A stretch of DNA of 64,000 nucleotides from CAVQEK01 sp964596645 (GCA_964596645.1 CAZQVB010000001.1:62001-126000), one strand, 5' to 3'. Positions 37,226 through 46,394 are shown, counted from the first letter of the stretch. The notes: a model not told the origin generated them from the sequence alone. Program-made: numbers and translations.

Positions 37226-37717
37226 TTATAGCCGTCCGCGCTGCCCCTGGCCCTTGTGCTGCCTTCGCATGCCTCTGCGCATCATCTTTACAAACGCCTT
37301 TTGTTGATCTTCATCGAGCAGCGCAAGCATAGTCTTAAAGTGGCGAAAAGTCAGCAGTTCGATATTGGCTTGTTTATCATTGATTTGCCGGAGCAACTCT
37401 TCGGCCTCTGAAAATTCTTCATCATTCTCTAAATCGGCCATGAGCATACGTCTCAGTTGTGCCACTTCTGCCATTTGCTGCTTCATCGCCTGCTGATGCT
37501 CCGTGCGCAGCGAATCGATAAATACCTGCTGTGTAGCGCTGAGTTGCAGCTCCTGCTTCAGCAAGCGGCCCTTGTGCGGCTTTCCAGTGCCGCGCCACGG
37601 GTTTGTATGTACAATTTCCGGCCGGCTTATCCATACAGTAGCTATTACGCTCACATTGAGCACGAGCAATAGCACGATCACAGTCCAAAGAACTTTTGTA
37701 TTGTTCAGCATAGTCAT
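37226..37717 (-). CDS. Spy/CpxP-like periplasmic protein (heavy-metal resistance/LTxxQ type)
   Basis: 163 residues with an N-terminal membrane or signal segment (LWTVIVLLLVLNVSVIATVWI) followed by an all-helical, Gln/Glu/Lys-rich periplasmic domain. LSATQQVFIDSLRTEHQQAM resembles the LTxxQ motif of Spy/CpxP, and a second, degenerate one is LLDEDQQKAF near the end. The C-terminus is strongly basic. Its start overlaps the putative anti-sigma gene by four bases (ATGA). It probably works as a chaperone or metal/envelope-stress sensor in one unit with the sigma factor at 38051. Confidence 0.85.
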   Translation of the reverse strand: MTMLNNTKVLWTVIVLLLVLNVSVIATVWISRPEIVHTNPWRGTGKPHKGRLLKQELQLSATQQVFIDSLRTEHQQAMKQQMAEVAQLRRMLMADLENDEEFSEAEELLRQINDKQANIELLTFRHFKTMLALLDEDQQKAFVKMMRRGMRRQHKGQGQRGRL

Positions 37718-38040
37718 TCTTCCATTAAATCATCCAGGGTATAGGTTTGATACTCTGACGGATAGTATTCATCCACCAGTGCAGTCTCGGTCAGGTCGGT
37801 TGCAGGTTGGCTGTTGGCGTACTCCCAAATGGTGAACATATTGAAAAAGAACACCAGCACCACAACAAATGCCAACGCCGGTTGCCACACAGCAGATGTT
37901 CGGTGCTGACAGGCATTGTCCATCCTGTTTTTTATTCGTGCATACAGAAATGGCCTTGGTGCGGCACGATGCACTCCATCGAGCGATTGCATGGTTTCCT
38001 CCACTTCGCGGTATGGCTCTGTTTCTTTCATGTTGTGCAC
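37714..38040 (-). CDS. Putative anti-sigma factor, small single-pass membrane protein
   Basis: 108 residues. A cytosolic N-terminus (1-50, with APRPFLYARIKNRM as seen in small anti-sigma proteins of Bacteroidota) is followed by one transmembrane helix (about 53-72; PALAFVVVLVFFFNMFTIW) and a short acidic tail. It lies ten bases after the ECF sigma gene and overlaps the Spy-like gene by four bases. This sigma, membrane protein, Spy order supports an anti-sigma role, although no zinc-binding anti-sigma motif is present. M4 (38031) is an alternative start. Confidence 0.75.
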   Translation of the reverse strand: MHNMKETEPYREVEETMQSLDGVHRAAPRPFLYARIKNRMDNACQHRTSAVWQPALAFVVVLVFFFNMFTIWEYANSQPATDLTETALVDEYYPSEYQTYTLDDLMEE

Positions 38041-38050
38041 TTTAATATGT

Positions 38051-38611
38051 TCAACTGTAGTAATATTTTTTCAACGTCTTTCTCAGGTTTTGCCTGGCCC
38101 GGTGCATGAGTGACTCCACAGCCGGCAACGTGTTTTGCATGATTTCGGCGATGTTTTCATAGCTGAGCCCTTCCAGCTTGTGCAATGTGAAAGCCACACG
38201 CTGGCCTTCGGGCAGCTTATCAATAGCAGCAAAAAGCACCCTGGCTCGCTCCTTGTTTTCGCTCAGCACGCCGGGGTGTTCAAAATCCGGCACTTGCAGG
38301 TCTCCCTTTTCTCCCCACCAGCGCATGATGGAAAATCTTCTCCGGTGCTTCCTGATATATTCCAGCGATTTGGTGACAGCAATGCGATACAGCCAGGTGG
38401 TGATTTTTGCTTCATGCCTGAATTGCCCGACAGAGGTAAAGACGGCGATGAAAACTTCCTGCGTGAGGTCGTCGGCATCGCCGGGGTTCTTCGTCAGTCC
38501 GAGGCAGGTATTGTACACCATGGCCTGGTACTGCGCCACCAACTGCTGAAAGGCCCGCTCATCGCCACATTGAAGTTGTTCAATAAATTGTTGTTCATCT
38601 GTCTGCATCAA
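38051..38611 (-). CDS. ECF RNA polymerase sigma-70 factor
   Basis: 186 residues. Region 2: LVAQYQAMVYNTCLGLTKNPGDADDLTQEVFIAVF; the -10 recognition part TWLYRIAVTKSLEYIRKHRR; region 4: LPEGQRVAFTLHKLEGLSYENIAEIM ... VESLMHRARQNLRK. The class resembles RpoE-type factors that control envelope stress. It is the first gene of a minus-strand unit with a putative anti-sigma and a Spy-like protein, and a second Spy-like gene lies 98 bases upstream on the same strand. Confidence 0.92.
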   Translation of the reverse strand: MMQTDEQQFIEQLQCGDERAFQQLVAQYQAMVYNTCLGLTKNPGDADDLTQEVFIAVFTSVGQFRHEAKITTWLYRIAVTKSLEYIRKHRRRFSIMRWWGEKGDLQVPDFEHPGVLSENKERARVLFAAIDKLPEGQRVAFTLHKLEGLSYENIAEIMQNTLPAVESLMHRARQNLRKTLKKYYYS

Positions 38612-38709
38612 ATGGTCATGAATATGGCGAGGCCGTAGCTTTTCTCAGGTGTAGTATCGCAAGCCAAATCCGGCCGGTACAATGCGGTATAACTTTGCCA
38701 AAGCCGTCA

Positions 38710-39213
38710 TCACTGTTGGCAAGGTCTGTTGGTGGCAGCACCACCGCCATGCCTTCTGTGGCCGCGGGCTTGCATGCCTTTGCCATTCCGCCTTTTGGCA
38801 TGGCGTACGTCAAACATCACCTTTTGCTCATCGCTGAGCAAGGCCCTTACTTCATTTCTTGTTTGCAGGTGCTCTTTGAAGTTGGCCTCCTTCAGGTCGA
38901 ACATTTCACTGACGATACCATCTACTTCTTTTTGATCCACCTTGTCCTGCGATGTGGCGGTGGTCAGTTTTGCCTCCAGCTCATTGATGCGGTTTTTGTT
39001 GGTCAACGTTGTTTTTGCCATCTCCAGGTGCAGCGCCTTTACTTGTTCCTGCTGTGCATCCGTCAGGTTCAAAGCATTGTGGCCCTGGCCCATTTGCCTT
39101 TGGCCGCGCTTGGCAGGTGTACCCTCTGGTGCAGATTGTGCCACTGCAATGCTGCTTGACAGCCACACGGCGAGGGTCAAAAACATTGCTGAATAATGAA
39201 TGTGCTTGTTCAT
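38710..39213 (-). CDS. Spy/CpxP-like periplasmic protein, second copy
   Basis: 167 residues with a signal peptide (about 1-25, SSSIAVAQS) and a helical domain. The classical LTxxQ motif appears as LNLTDAQQEQVKALH and again as LLSDEQKVMFD, the paired motif of Spy/CpxP proteins. The C-terminus is rich in His/Arg/Gly (RGHRRHGGG) and could bind metal, as in zinc- or copper-responsive CpxP relatives. It precedes the ECF sigma gene on the same strand and is a likely target or member of that regulon. Confidence 0.85.
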   Translation of the reverse strand: MNKHIHYSAMFLTLAVWLSSSIAVAQSAPEGTPAKRGQRQMGQGHNALNLTDAQQEQVKALHLEMAKTTLTNKNRINELEAKLTTATSQDKVDQKEVDGIVSEMFDLKEANFKEHLQTRNEVRALLSDEQKVMFDVRHAKRRNGKGMQARGHRRHGGGAATNRPCQQ

Positions 39214-39424
39214 GCTCGTACTGTTTTAGTGAGAAATTTAAGATTAGATGCGCCCGGCGGCAAAAACTTGCGGGTGAGAAGAAAAATTAAATGGAGTTTG
39301 AAAATTATTTCAACTGACAGGGGCACATCAAAGCTTTTTTAATGTAGCGCAATTCGGGAAATATCGATTTCTACAAGCATTTTTCTAAATTGTGGCACAC
39401 TATACACCCAACTCAGCGAGCAGA

Positions 39425-40309
39425 ATGATGATGAAAAGAAATGAAGCAATAAGAACTTTGGCAGCCGGCGTGGCCGGACTTAGTGTTGGAACAGCATTGA
39501 TGCCAAAAAGCAAATCCAGTAAACCCATGACCGACATAGCACCGCTAAAAGGCAACATCAACCATGCTGTGTGCAGATGGTGCTACGGCAAAGTACCCAT
39601 GCAGGACTTTCTGCAAGAAGCGGCCGCACTGGGCATCAAAGGCATCGACCTGCTGGGGCCAGACGAATGGCAATTGGCCATAGACCAGGGTCTCACATGC
39701 TCCATGAGCACTGCCTGGAAATTTGGCATCACCAAAGGCTTTAACGACCCCGCCCTGCACGATGCGCTGTATAAAAACTACGCTGAACTGATACCCAAAG
39801 CAGCCGACCACGGTGTGACCAACATCATTTGCTTTTCCGGCAACCGCAACGGACTAAGCGATGAAAAAGGGCTGGAATACTGTGCAAAAGGGCTGGACAA
39901 AATTGTGCGACTGGCACAAAAACACGATGTGTATATTGTGATGGAGCTGCTGAACAGCAAGGTAGACCACCCCGACTATCAGTGCGACCACACACGATGG
40001 GGCGCTGCATTGTGTGAAAAAGTGGCTTCTGACAATTTTAAATTGCTCTACGACATTTACCATATGCAGATCATGGAAGGCGACGTGATCGCCACCATAC
40101 GCGACTATCATCAATACATCAACCACTACCATACAGGCGGAGTGCCCGGCAGGCACGAGATCAACGAAACGCAGGAGCTGTATTACCCGGCCATTATGCG
40201 GGCCATTCTGGAAACAGGCTTTAAAGGTTTTGTAGCACAGGAGTTTATCCCCACCTGGGCCGAGCCGATGGCCGCACTGAAAGAAGGTGTGGCGATTTGC
40301 GATGTGTAG
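39425..40309 (+). CDS. TIM-barrel sugar isomerase/epimerase-like protein (hydroxypyruvate isomerase type)
   Basis: Xylose-isomerase-like TIM-barrel protein of about 294 residues. The start is set at the first Met of the MMMKRNEAIRTLAAGVAGLSVG segment (39425); this twin-residue hydrophobic leader resembles a weak Tat or signal sequence. Barrel motifs: NHAVCRWCYGKVPMQDFL, VMELLNSKVDHPDYQCDH, LLYDIYHMQIMEGD, HYHTGGVPGRHEI and FVAQEFIPTW, whose Glu, Asp, His and Glu match the metal set of hydroxypyruvate isomerase relatives. An exported isomerase would be odd, so the leader deserves attention. It stands alone between convergent or divergent neighbours. Confidence 0.85.
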   Translation: MMMKRNEAIRTLAAGVAGLSVGTALMPKSKSSKPMTDIAPLKGNINHAVCRWCYGKVPMQDFLQEAAALGIKGIDLLGPDEWQLAIDQGLTCSMSTAWKFGITKGFNDPALHDALYKNYAELIPKAADHGVTNIICFSGNRNGLSDEKGLEYCAKGLDKIVRLAQKHDVYIVMELLNSKVDHPDYQCDHTRWGAALCEKVASDNFKLLYDIYHMQIMEGDVIATIRDYHQYINHYHTGGVPGRHEINETQELYYPAIMRAILETGFKGFVAQEFIPTWAEPMAALKEGVAICDV

Positions 40310-40624
40310 GGAAGCGCTTGCTGCCACTTTCTAAAGCTGTTTTTACTCTGGCAGGTTGCCAGATAAATTTCTCGGATACTAATGGTCTGTGCGTCAGACC
40401 ATGGAGAGGTTGTTTTAAAATCAATATTTGTATTTCCCTGTATAAAGTCGTGTGCGTGTTCATCATGCTTTGGGTTATTATTCCATTTGTTTTTGATATT
40501 GCACTTATTTAAGATGTGGCAGATAAAGCAGGTGGAGCGGCTGATGGCATGCACTTATCAAAAAAAACACTCCCGGATTATGCACTTTAGTTGATGGTGA
40601 ATAAAATCCCATCGCTGAGCCTCA
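40310..40624. other. 315-bp convergent intergenic region
   Basis: Between the TIM-barrel gene and the 3' end of the GH43 gene. Apart from the hairpin at 40382-40402, I see no coding or regulatory structure. Confidence 0.6.
40382..40402. terminator. stem-loop between convergent genes
   Basis: ATGGTCTG (40382-40389) pairs perfectly with CAGACCAT (40395-40402) around TGCGT. No T-run directly follows; a possible bidirectional transcript end. Confidence 0.4.
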
Positions 40625-41920
40625 TTAATTAAATCGCAGCCAATCCAGGCTACATTGAAATGATTTTTTGCCATTGAACACGAGGTAAAGATCGGCTGTG
40701 CCTTCGAAGCTTTGGGTCAGGGTTCCAGCGTATAATCCATCACTTTTTTGGTCGTGCAAATCCACGCTTCCCAGCAGTTGCCCGTCAGGACTACCCAGCC
40801 GTATTTCCATAAAAGCCTTGCCGCTCAGCTCTGGTACGCTTATAACTATTCGGTCTTTGGCTTGTTGGAAGGTGGTGTTGGCGAAGCGCAGCCAGCTGCC
40901 GTTGGTAATGCCTTCTACTTTGAACCCATCTTCGCGGGTGCCCGATTTTTTCAGACCCTCGGAGATTTCGTAAAACCATTCGGCCTCCAGGCGCTCCCAG
41001 CCGGCGTGGTACTGGCCTACACCATTTTCATAGTGCTTGTCCAGAAATCCGGTATCGGTCACGATGCGATCCTCGTCGTCGATGTGGCAGTAGGTCATGA
41101 TGGTCTCGCGGTATTTGTAGCCCGGGCGGAGGTAGCGGCACCAGAGGTGGTAAAACTGCCCCTTCCAGTGGAAAAAACTGCCGTGGGCATATTCGTTCAG
41201 ATCGTAGCCTTCGCCTACTGCACCAACGGAAGTGTATGGTCCATACACGTTTTTGGAAACAGCATAATCGCGGCCCCAGCTCAGGTAGTAGGTGTTTTTA
41301 TAGTTAAAAATGTAATTTTTGTCCATCCACTGGGGTGCCTGCTCCCACTCCTCGCCGGTTATTTCAATGGGCTTAGGCGCTTCGGCCAGCGATATCATGT
41401 CGTCGTTCAGCCTGGCGATATGAAATCCGCCACCCTCTTTGTCGCCATACACCAGATAATGGGCTGAGTCATCGTCGACCAGTATGGTGGGGTCGTGCAT
41501 TGGCGACACCAGCGGCTTACCGAGCGGATCGGCAAATGGGCCTTGTGGCTGTGGGGCCGTCATAACGCCTACGCCTCGCTTGCGGTCGGAGAAGTAGAAA
41601 TAATACTGGCCATTTCGTTTGATGGCATCGGCGGCCCAGCAGTCGGTGCTTTGGTCGTCCATGTAATTATCCTCAGGCGAAATGGTGCCCACCTGCTCCC
41701 AGTTCACCAGGTCGGTGGAGCGAAAAATCCGCCACTCTTTCATCACCCAGGTTTTGTCGTTAGGGCTGGTATCGTGGCCGGTGTACAGGTATACGGTGTC
41801 GTTGAACACGCGTACATGTGGGTCGGACATGCCGATGCCGGAGATGAGCGGGTTGTCGGCCCGGGCATGAAAGAAACAAAAGAGCAAAGCGAGTATGATG
41901 AAAGCTTTGTGTTTGAGCAT
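40625..41920 (-). CDS. GH43 glycoside hydrolase with C-terminal CBM6-like module
   Basis: Secreted five-bladed propeller glycosidase, about 431 residues from the ATG at 41920 (MLKHKAFIILALLFCFFHARA signal peptide). Catalytic residues by family: base Asp in SDPHV near the N-terminus, pKa-modulating Asp in MHDPTILVDDD, and acid Glu in DLNEYAHGSFF. Residues from about 310 on form a beta-sandwich like CBM6 (FKVEGITNGSWLRFAN ... SLDWLRF). Activity is probably on xylose- or arabinose-containing (or galactan) side chains. It is the last gene of the minus-strand PUL and lies 133 bases after the GH10-like gene. Confidence 0.88.
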   Translation of the reverse strand: MLKHKAFIILALLFCFFHARADNPLISGIGMSDPHVRVFNDTVYLYTGHDTSPNDKTWVMKEWRIFRSTDLVNWEQVGTISPEDNYMDDQSTDCWAADAIKRNGQYYFYFSDRKRGVGVMTAPQPQGPFADPLGKPLVSPMHDPTILVDDDSAHYLVYGDKEGGGFHIARLNDDMISLAEAPKPIEITGEEWEQAPQWMDKNYIFNYKNTYYLSWGRDYAVSKNVYGPYTSVGAVGEGYDLNEYAHGSFFHWKGQFYHLWCRYLRPGYKYRETIMTYCHIDDEDRIVTDTGFLDKHYENGVGQYHAGWERLEAEWFYEISEGLKKSGTREDGFKVEGITNGSWLRFANTTFQQAKDRIVISVPELSGKAFMEIRLGSPDGQLLGSVDLHDQKSDGLYAGTLTQSFEGTADLYLVFNGKKSFQCSLDWLRFN

Positions 41921-42053
41921 GACTATAATTAACAGTGAGCTGATGGATTTTAGATAGCCGTTTGATGTTCGTTTAACTGAGCTATTGCTGGTAAACCTCT
42001 TCCTGCATCTTCTCCAAGAGAGGGAAGATGAGAGCCTGAAAAATGCCATTCCC

Positions 42054-43904
42054 TTACCATGTTACCTTAATTTCTTGTGGGCCTTCTATCACGTAGTCGA
42101 ATTTCTTTTCTTCCCCTTTGTGCCGCACGGTCAACTGATACTTGCCATTGAACACCCGCGCCTCTGCGGTTCCGTTGCTATTGGTTTGGGTGCTTTCACG
42201 GCTCCACCATTCGCCGTAAACATACTTTCGCCAGGCCTCACCGGCAGGCTTTATCTGCCAATTCTCTGACCACAGCGCCGCCTGTGGCCTCCAGTGCATG
42301 CCCTCCCAAAAGCCCCAGTTAATGATCCCCTTCATGGCCGGGTGACTAAAAGCCGTGAGCAGAATATCCCTGAAATAGTCGCCCTGCAGCTCAAAGTCGT
42401 CGCCAGCTTCCACATCGAACTCCGTAAGCTGCAGTGCAGGCACGATTTGCGCAAATTCGTCCAGCACCTCATACACTCGGGCTGGTGGCGTGAGGGAGCT
42501 TTCGCGAAAATGCGCCATAAAGCCGATGCCATCGGGCGCGGCGCCGGCCTCTACCAGGTACTGCACTATTTCTTTGTAAGATACTATGCGGCTGCCCGAG
42601 GGAAGCACCTGCCCTTCGTTCACCCACAGCGGCTGGCCGGGGCAAAGTTCACGTCCCCTTTTCATGGCTTCCACATATATTTCTTTACCGCACAAGTCGG
42701 CATAGGTGGTGCCCCAGCCTATGATGTGGTTAATGGCGTCCCACTCCGCCACCAGGCCTTTAGACCAGTTTGTTTTGTCGCTCATGTGCGCAAAGAGCGC
42801 CTGCCGAAGTTCTACCGGTTTGTCGAGCAAGTGCTCCGGCTGAAAGCGCGGCTCCAGCGGGCCCCACATCAGGTAGTGCCCTCGCACGGGTATGTGGTGC
42901 TGCTGGTACCACTGCAGCGATTGCATCAGTTGGGCCTTTCGGCTGGCTATGGCTTTATCGCTTCCGCGAAACCAGTTTTGCCAGCGGAAGCCCGTTTCCG
43001 TGGTGGTTTTATTAAAATTTTCGAGAAAGGTTTTACGATACTGTTCGCCATCGGCGTCTTCTTTCAGCAGGGCGGTGAAGTTGGTGGCGCTACCAAAGGC
43101 AAAGGTGTGGGCCGTCATGTGGAGCTCCACCTCCGCATTGGTGAGTGGGCGGCCTTTTTTGTCCGACACTTGCACGGTCACGTCGGCTTTGCGGTGCTTT
43201 TCGATTCGGGCCAGGGCTTCTTTGCGCCAGGGGGCTTGGGGCTCCCGGCCTTCGTAGCTCAGCAGGTGGCGGGGCAGGTCCTCGGGCTTTAGCTTGCTGC
43301 CATAATTGATGAGTTCAATACCGGCAAGCTCTATGTGTTGCGGATAGTAGCCAAGGTGTACAGAAAGATTAATGGCCTGCTTATCAAAATCTTCATTGAT
43401 TTGGATGGGCCTGGCAAGGTGAAGCCATTGCTTGCCCACGGCAGCGGTAAGGTGGCCGTAGCTATCGTACGGGCTTTTATTTTGTTGCAGGCGTATCAGC
43501 AGGCGTCCATCGCCCGACTCGTCTTCACTCAACGTACAGCGCGCCCACAAGGTGAGCAGGAGCACATCGCCCTTTCTAATGCTTTCATTTACCGGAAGTT
43601 CAAACCCTATTTTAGAGGCACTTTCCGGTCGCTCGTCAAAAGCTACTTTGATCGCCTCGTGCGGAAGCCAGGCAGGGCCATCCACCTCGGTGGCGTAGCC
43701 TTGTTGCTTCAGTTGCTCCAGCCGGCTCGATTGCTGCCAGTCGGCCGACTGGGCGATCACCTGCCCACCGGAGGGAATATCCAGCTTTTGGGGAGCAACC
43801 AATTGCGCAAAACCCAGCACCGGCAGTAGACAAAGCAGGAGGGTACAATTTAGGTAATGGGTAAAAAAAGCCTTGTTGTTCTGGTAAAGTATTCGTTCTG
43901 TCAT
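42054..43904 (-). CDS. GH10-like protein with His at the acid/base position
   Basis: 616 residues from the ATG at 43904 with a signal peptide ending near VLGFAQ. An N-terminal carbohydrate-binding-like beta domain (about 35-200) and a small linker domain precede a GH10 (beta/alpha)8 barrel (about 235-545; FAFGSATNF, VRGHYLMWG, LQLTEFDVEAG), and a short beta domain closes it. The nucleophile Glu495 (TEFD) is present. The acid/base position, normally Glu in WDVVNE, is His393 (EWDAINH; codon 42726-42728). Ordinary xylanase activity is therefore doubtful; it may bind glycan or use another chemistry. The position in the PUL suggests a beta-linked hemicellulose-type substrate. Confidence 0.85.
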   Translation of the reverse strand: MTERILYQNNKAFFTHYLNCTLLLCLLPVLGFAQLVAPQKLDIPSGGQVIAQSADWQQSSRLEQLKQQGYATEVDGPAWLPHEAIKVAFDERPESASKIGFELPVNESIRKGDVLLLTLWARCTLSEDESGDGRLLIRLQQNKSPYDSYGHLTAAVGKQWLHLARPIQINEDFDKQAINLSVHLGYYPQHIELAGIELINYGSKLKPEDLPRHLLSYEGREPQAPWRKEALARIEKHRKADVTVQVSDKKGRPLTNAEVELHMTAHTFAFGSATNFTALLKEDADGEQYRKTFLENFNKTTTETGFRWQNWFRGSDKAIASRKAQLMQSLQWYQQHHIPVRGHYLMWGPLEPRFQPEHLLDKPVELRQALFAHMSDKTNWSKGLVAEWDAINHIIGWGTTYADLCGKEIYVEAMKRGRELCPGQPLWVNEGQVLPSGSRIVSYKEIVQYLVEAGAAPDGIGFMAHFRESSLTPPARVYEVLDEFAQIVPALQLTEFDVEAGDDFELQGDYFRDILLTAFSHPAMKGIINWGFWEGMHWRPQAALWSENWQIKPAGEAWRKYVYGEWWSRESTQTNSNGTAEARVFNGKYQLTVRHKGEEKKFDYVIEGPQEIKVTW

Positions 43905-43969
43905 TCGGTGTATTTTATCTGTTGTAAAATGAGCCGGCCGACTGGTGGGCCGGCTCATGATGTAATTCA

Positions 43970-46324
43970 TTATTCCAACAGTATTTTTTGCTTCATCACT
44001 GATGTTGCTGTATGCACACTCAGTAAATACATGCCTTTGGTGTACCTGCTCAGGTCGAGCGTGGATGGGCCGGGGCGCAGTTCACCATTCAACACCACCA
44101 TACCCGATATGTCTGAAATGCGCATGTTGGCTACCTCTGCTTGTTCATTTGTCCACTCTATCTGTATCGATCCCTTGCTGGGGTTGGGGTATACCTGCAG
44201 CATACTTTCTTTGGCTATGTCCGCTTCTTCTGCAAGAGAGGTTATCCGAACATTTGTGTCCACCTCCTCGAGTCGCCACTGGGCGGTATGCCACTGAGGC
44301 TCAGCAGCCTGGTGCTCTACCACGCCACCCGAAGCCTGATCGCCACGTGCCCGCAGGTATAGATCGCTGGAGCGGTTTTGTAATCGGTAGTAATCTGCAC
44401 CACCTGCATTGTGGGCAAACTCCAGATGCCAATCGGGGCTGGCCCAAGCCGGCTCCACAGCGCTATGCTCCACGGGGCCGCCGTTGGGCTTGCTTATGTC
44501 TGCCTTCAGATAGAGGCCGCTCCACTTGTTTTTAATCCGGTAGTAGTTTTTGCCTCCTTCCGATCGTGCGAATTCAAAGCGCCACTGTGGGGTGGTCCAG
44601 CCTTGCTGAATGGCCATATGCCTTACTTCGCCTCCACCGTTCCTATCGCCACGGGCGCGTAGAAAATGATCGCTCCACCTGCTCTGCAGGCGATACCATT
44701 TATCAGTATCAGGCACAAAGCCCTGATTGGCAGGCGTATCAAAATCTGCCTTCAACTGCATCAGCCAGGCGGGTACGCTGCCCAGGCGCCGAGCCAGCTG
44801 CGCTTCAAACAGCGATTTTGGGTTTACGGCGGTGCCGTTGGATTCCAACACCTGCAGGTAGCTTTCATCAAACGTAACGCTACTGCCGTGTGTGCCGACA
44901 ATGATGGGCTTCACGTAGTATTGTTCATACCAATAGCTTCCGGGCCGGTCGTCCCAATAGCGCGTGTTGCTTCTGGCTTCATTTGATTTATAGTTCCAGA
45001 GCACGAAATGGCGGTAGTGGTTGGGCATGTTCTTCACGTTGCCGCCGTCGTTGAAGGCAAATCCTCCTTGGGAGTCGTCGAGCAGGGTGGCGTGCGGGCC
45101 GTTGCCGTGGGCATCGATGAGGGCGTCGGCATTTTTGATGTGCCAGCGTACATGCCCTTCTGCGCCGTGCGACACGGTGGTGCCGTGCCAGTGGTTGGCT
45201 TTATCTTCAAACAGGCCTATGAGTGTGCCGTATCCTCCACTCGTATTGATGCTCCCATGGCCCTGGTTGCCGCTGGTGACTACGTTGAGTACCGACACGC
45301 GAAAGCTCGCTCCCAGGTCTATGGCACGGTTTACATTCACAAATTCACAATTGCGAATCCAGCCGTCCATCACATATTCCATTTTTATCATGCTCCAGCC
45401 GCCATCGTCGATGAAGCTGCGGTGGTGCACGAAATCATCTTTCCAGTTGCCACTGAAGCGAATGTTTTCCACGCCGGCTTTCTTCCAGGGCTTGTAGGGC
45501 ACGATCCGCCAGTTGTTGTCGCCCGTATTCAAGGGCAGGTTCACGTCTATATCCAGATGGATGGGTTCTGAAAAACATATCTGATTTTTAGCGGCATCCA
45601 CCGAATTGACACGGTGCGGAATTTTGAACAGCACCGTGTTGTTGCTCCAGCTATCCTTGTGCGTGTAGGGTTCTATAAATGAATTTTTAGCCTCGGGCGT
45701 GCTCGACTTAAACCGCAGCATCACCAGGTCGCCGGCTGAAATCTTGCTCACATCATCGAGCTTCAGACAGAAATACTCACGGGTTTTGTTCTCCACCACA
45801 TTCCCCAGATTGTTGTAGGCCTGTGGCTTAGGGGTCCAGGAAAACATGTAAGGCGATGTCCACATATTGCCGGGTTCTTCTTCCTCCAGGTAGTGTTCCA
45901 TAAAAATCTCCGTGCCACCCGGGCCGCTGCCTTCACCGCGCAGCACTATGCCGTCGCCCTGAATTTGGATGTGGGTGGTGCCTCGCGGATCCTGATTGGT
46001 ATTGACCAAGTACTTGCCTTTAGGAAAGAAAACTACGCCGCCCCCTGCTGCCTCTGCCGCATCGATGGCTGCCTGTATAGCCGTTTGATCGGAGTTGTTG
46101 TCGTTGGGTACAGCGCCGTAGTTAGTGACGTTGAATACCGGGCCGGCTACATCGGGTATGGGCTCGTTGCAATATTTGTATCCGGCATAGGAAAAGTCGG
46201 GCAATGTGGGCTCATAGCCATTGGCTTTGGCCGTTTCAAACTGCTGCCAAAGCTGGGATGTTTGTGCCGGCAACCGGGGCAACACTGCGGTGATCAATAA
46301 TATTATTATGAATAGCTTTTTCAT
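43970..46324 (-). CDS. Secreted beta-helix carbohydrate-active protein with ricin-type trefoil and T9SS sorting domain
   Basis: 784 residues from ATG 46324. A signal peptide (1-20) is followed by a right-handed beta-helix of the pectate-lyase/GH55 type (about 55-400; VTNYGAVPNDNNSDQTAIQAAID, FFPKGKYLV), continuing into a DUF4955-like region to about 535. Then come three repeats of about 50 residues (YYRLQNRSSDLYLRARGD... QW), whose QxW motifs mark a ricin-type beta-trefoil lectin. The C-terminal 75 residues (VYPNPSKGSIQIEW ... GMYLLSVHTATSVMKQKILLE) are a T9SS type A sorting domain. Lyase or hydrolase activity cannot be decided from sequence. It follows the PUL lipoprotein genes after a strong hairpin. 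Confidence 0.85.
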   Translation of the reverse strand: MKKLFIIILLITAVLPRLPAQTSQLWQQFETAKANGYEPTLPDFSYAGYKYCNEPIPDVAGPVFNVTNYGAVPNDNNSDQTAIQAAIDAAEAAGGGVVFFPKGKYLVNTNQDPRGTTHIQIQGDGIVLRGEGSGPGGTEIFMEHYLEEEEPGNMWTSPYMFSWTPKPQAYNNLGNVVENKTREYFCLKLDDVSKISAGDLVMLRFKSSTPEAKNSFIEPYTHKDSWSNNTVLFKIPHRVNSVDAAKNQICFSEPIHLDIDVNLPLNTGDNNWRIVPYKPWKKAGVENIRFSGNWKDDFVHHRSFIDDGGWSMIKMEYVMDGWIRNCEFVNVNRAIDLGASFRVSVLNVVTSGNQGHGSINTSGGYGTLIGLFEDKANHWHGTTVSHGAEGHVRWHIKNADALIDAHGNGPHATLLDDSQGGFAFNDGGNVKNMPNHYRHFVLWNYKSNEARSNTRYWDDRPGSYWYEQYYVKPIIVGTHGSSVTFDESYLQVLESNGTAVNPKSLFEAQLARRLGSVPAWLMQLKADFDTPANQGFVPDTDKWYRLQSRWSDHFLRARGDRNGGGEVRHMAIQQGWTTPQWRFEFARSEGGKNYYRIKNKWSGLYLKADISKPNGGPVEHSAVEPAWASPDWHLEFAHNAGGADYYRLQNRSSDLYLRARGDQASGGVVEHQAAEPQWHTAQWRLEEVDTNVRITSLAEEADIAKESMLQVYPNPSKGSIQIEWTNEQAEVANMRISDISGMVVLNGELRPGPSTLDLSRYTKGMYLLSVHTATSVMKQKILLE

Positions 46325-46394
46325 GTCGTAGGGTTTTAGGTGGAACATTATACGCTGCAAAGCCCAGGCAGATCGCCCTGGCCTTTATTCAATG

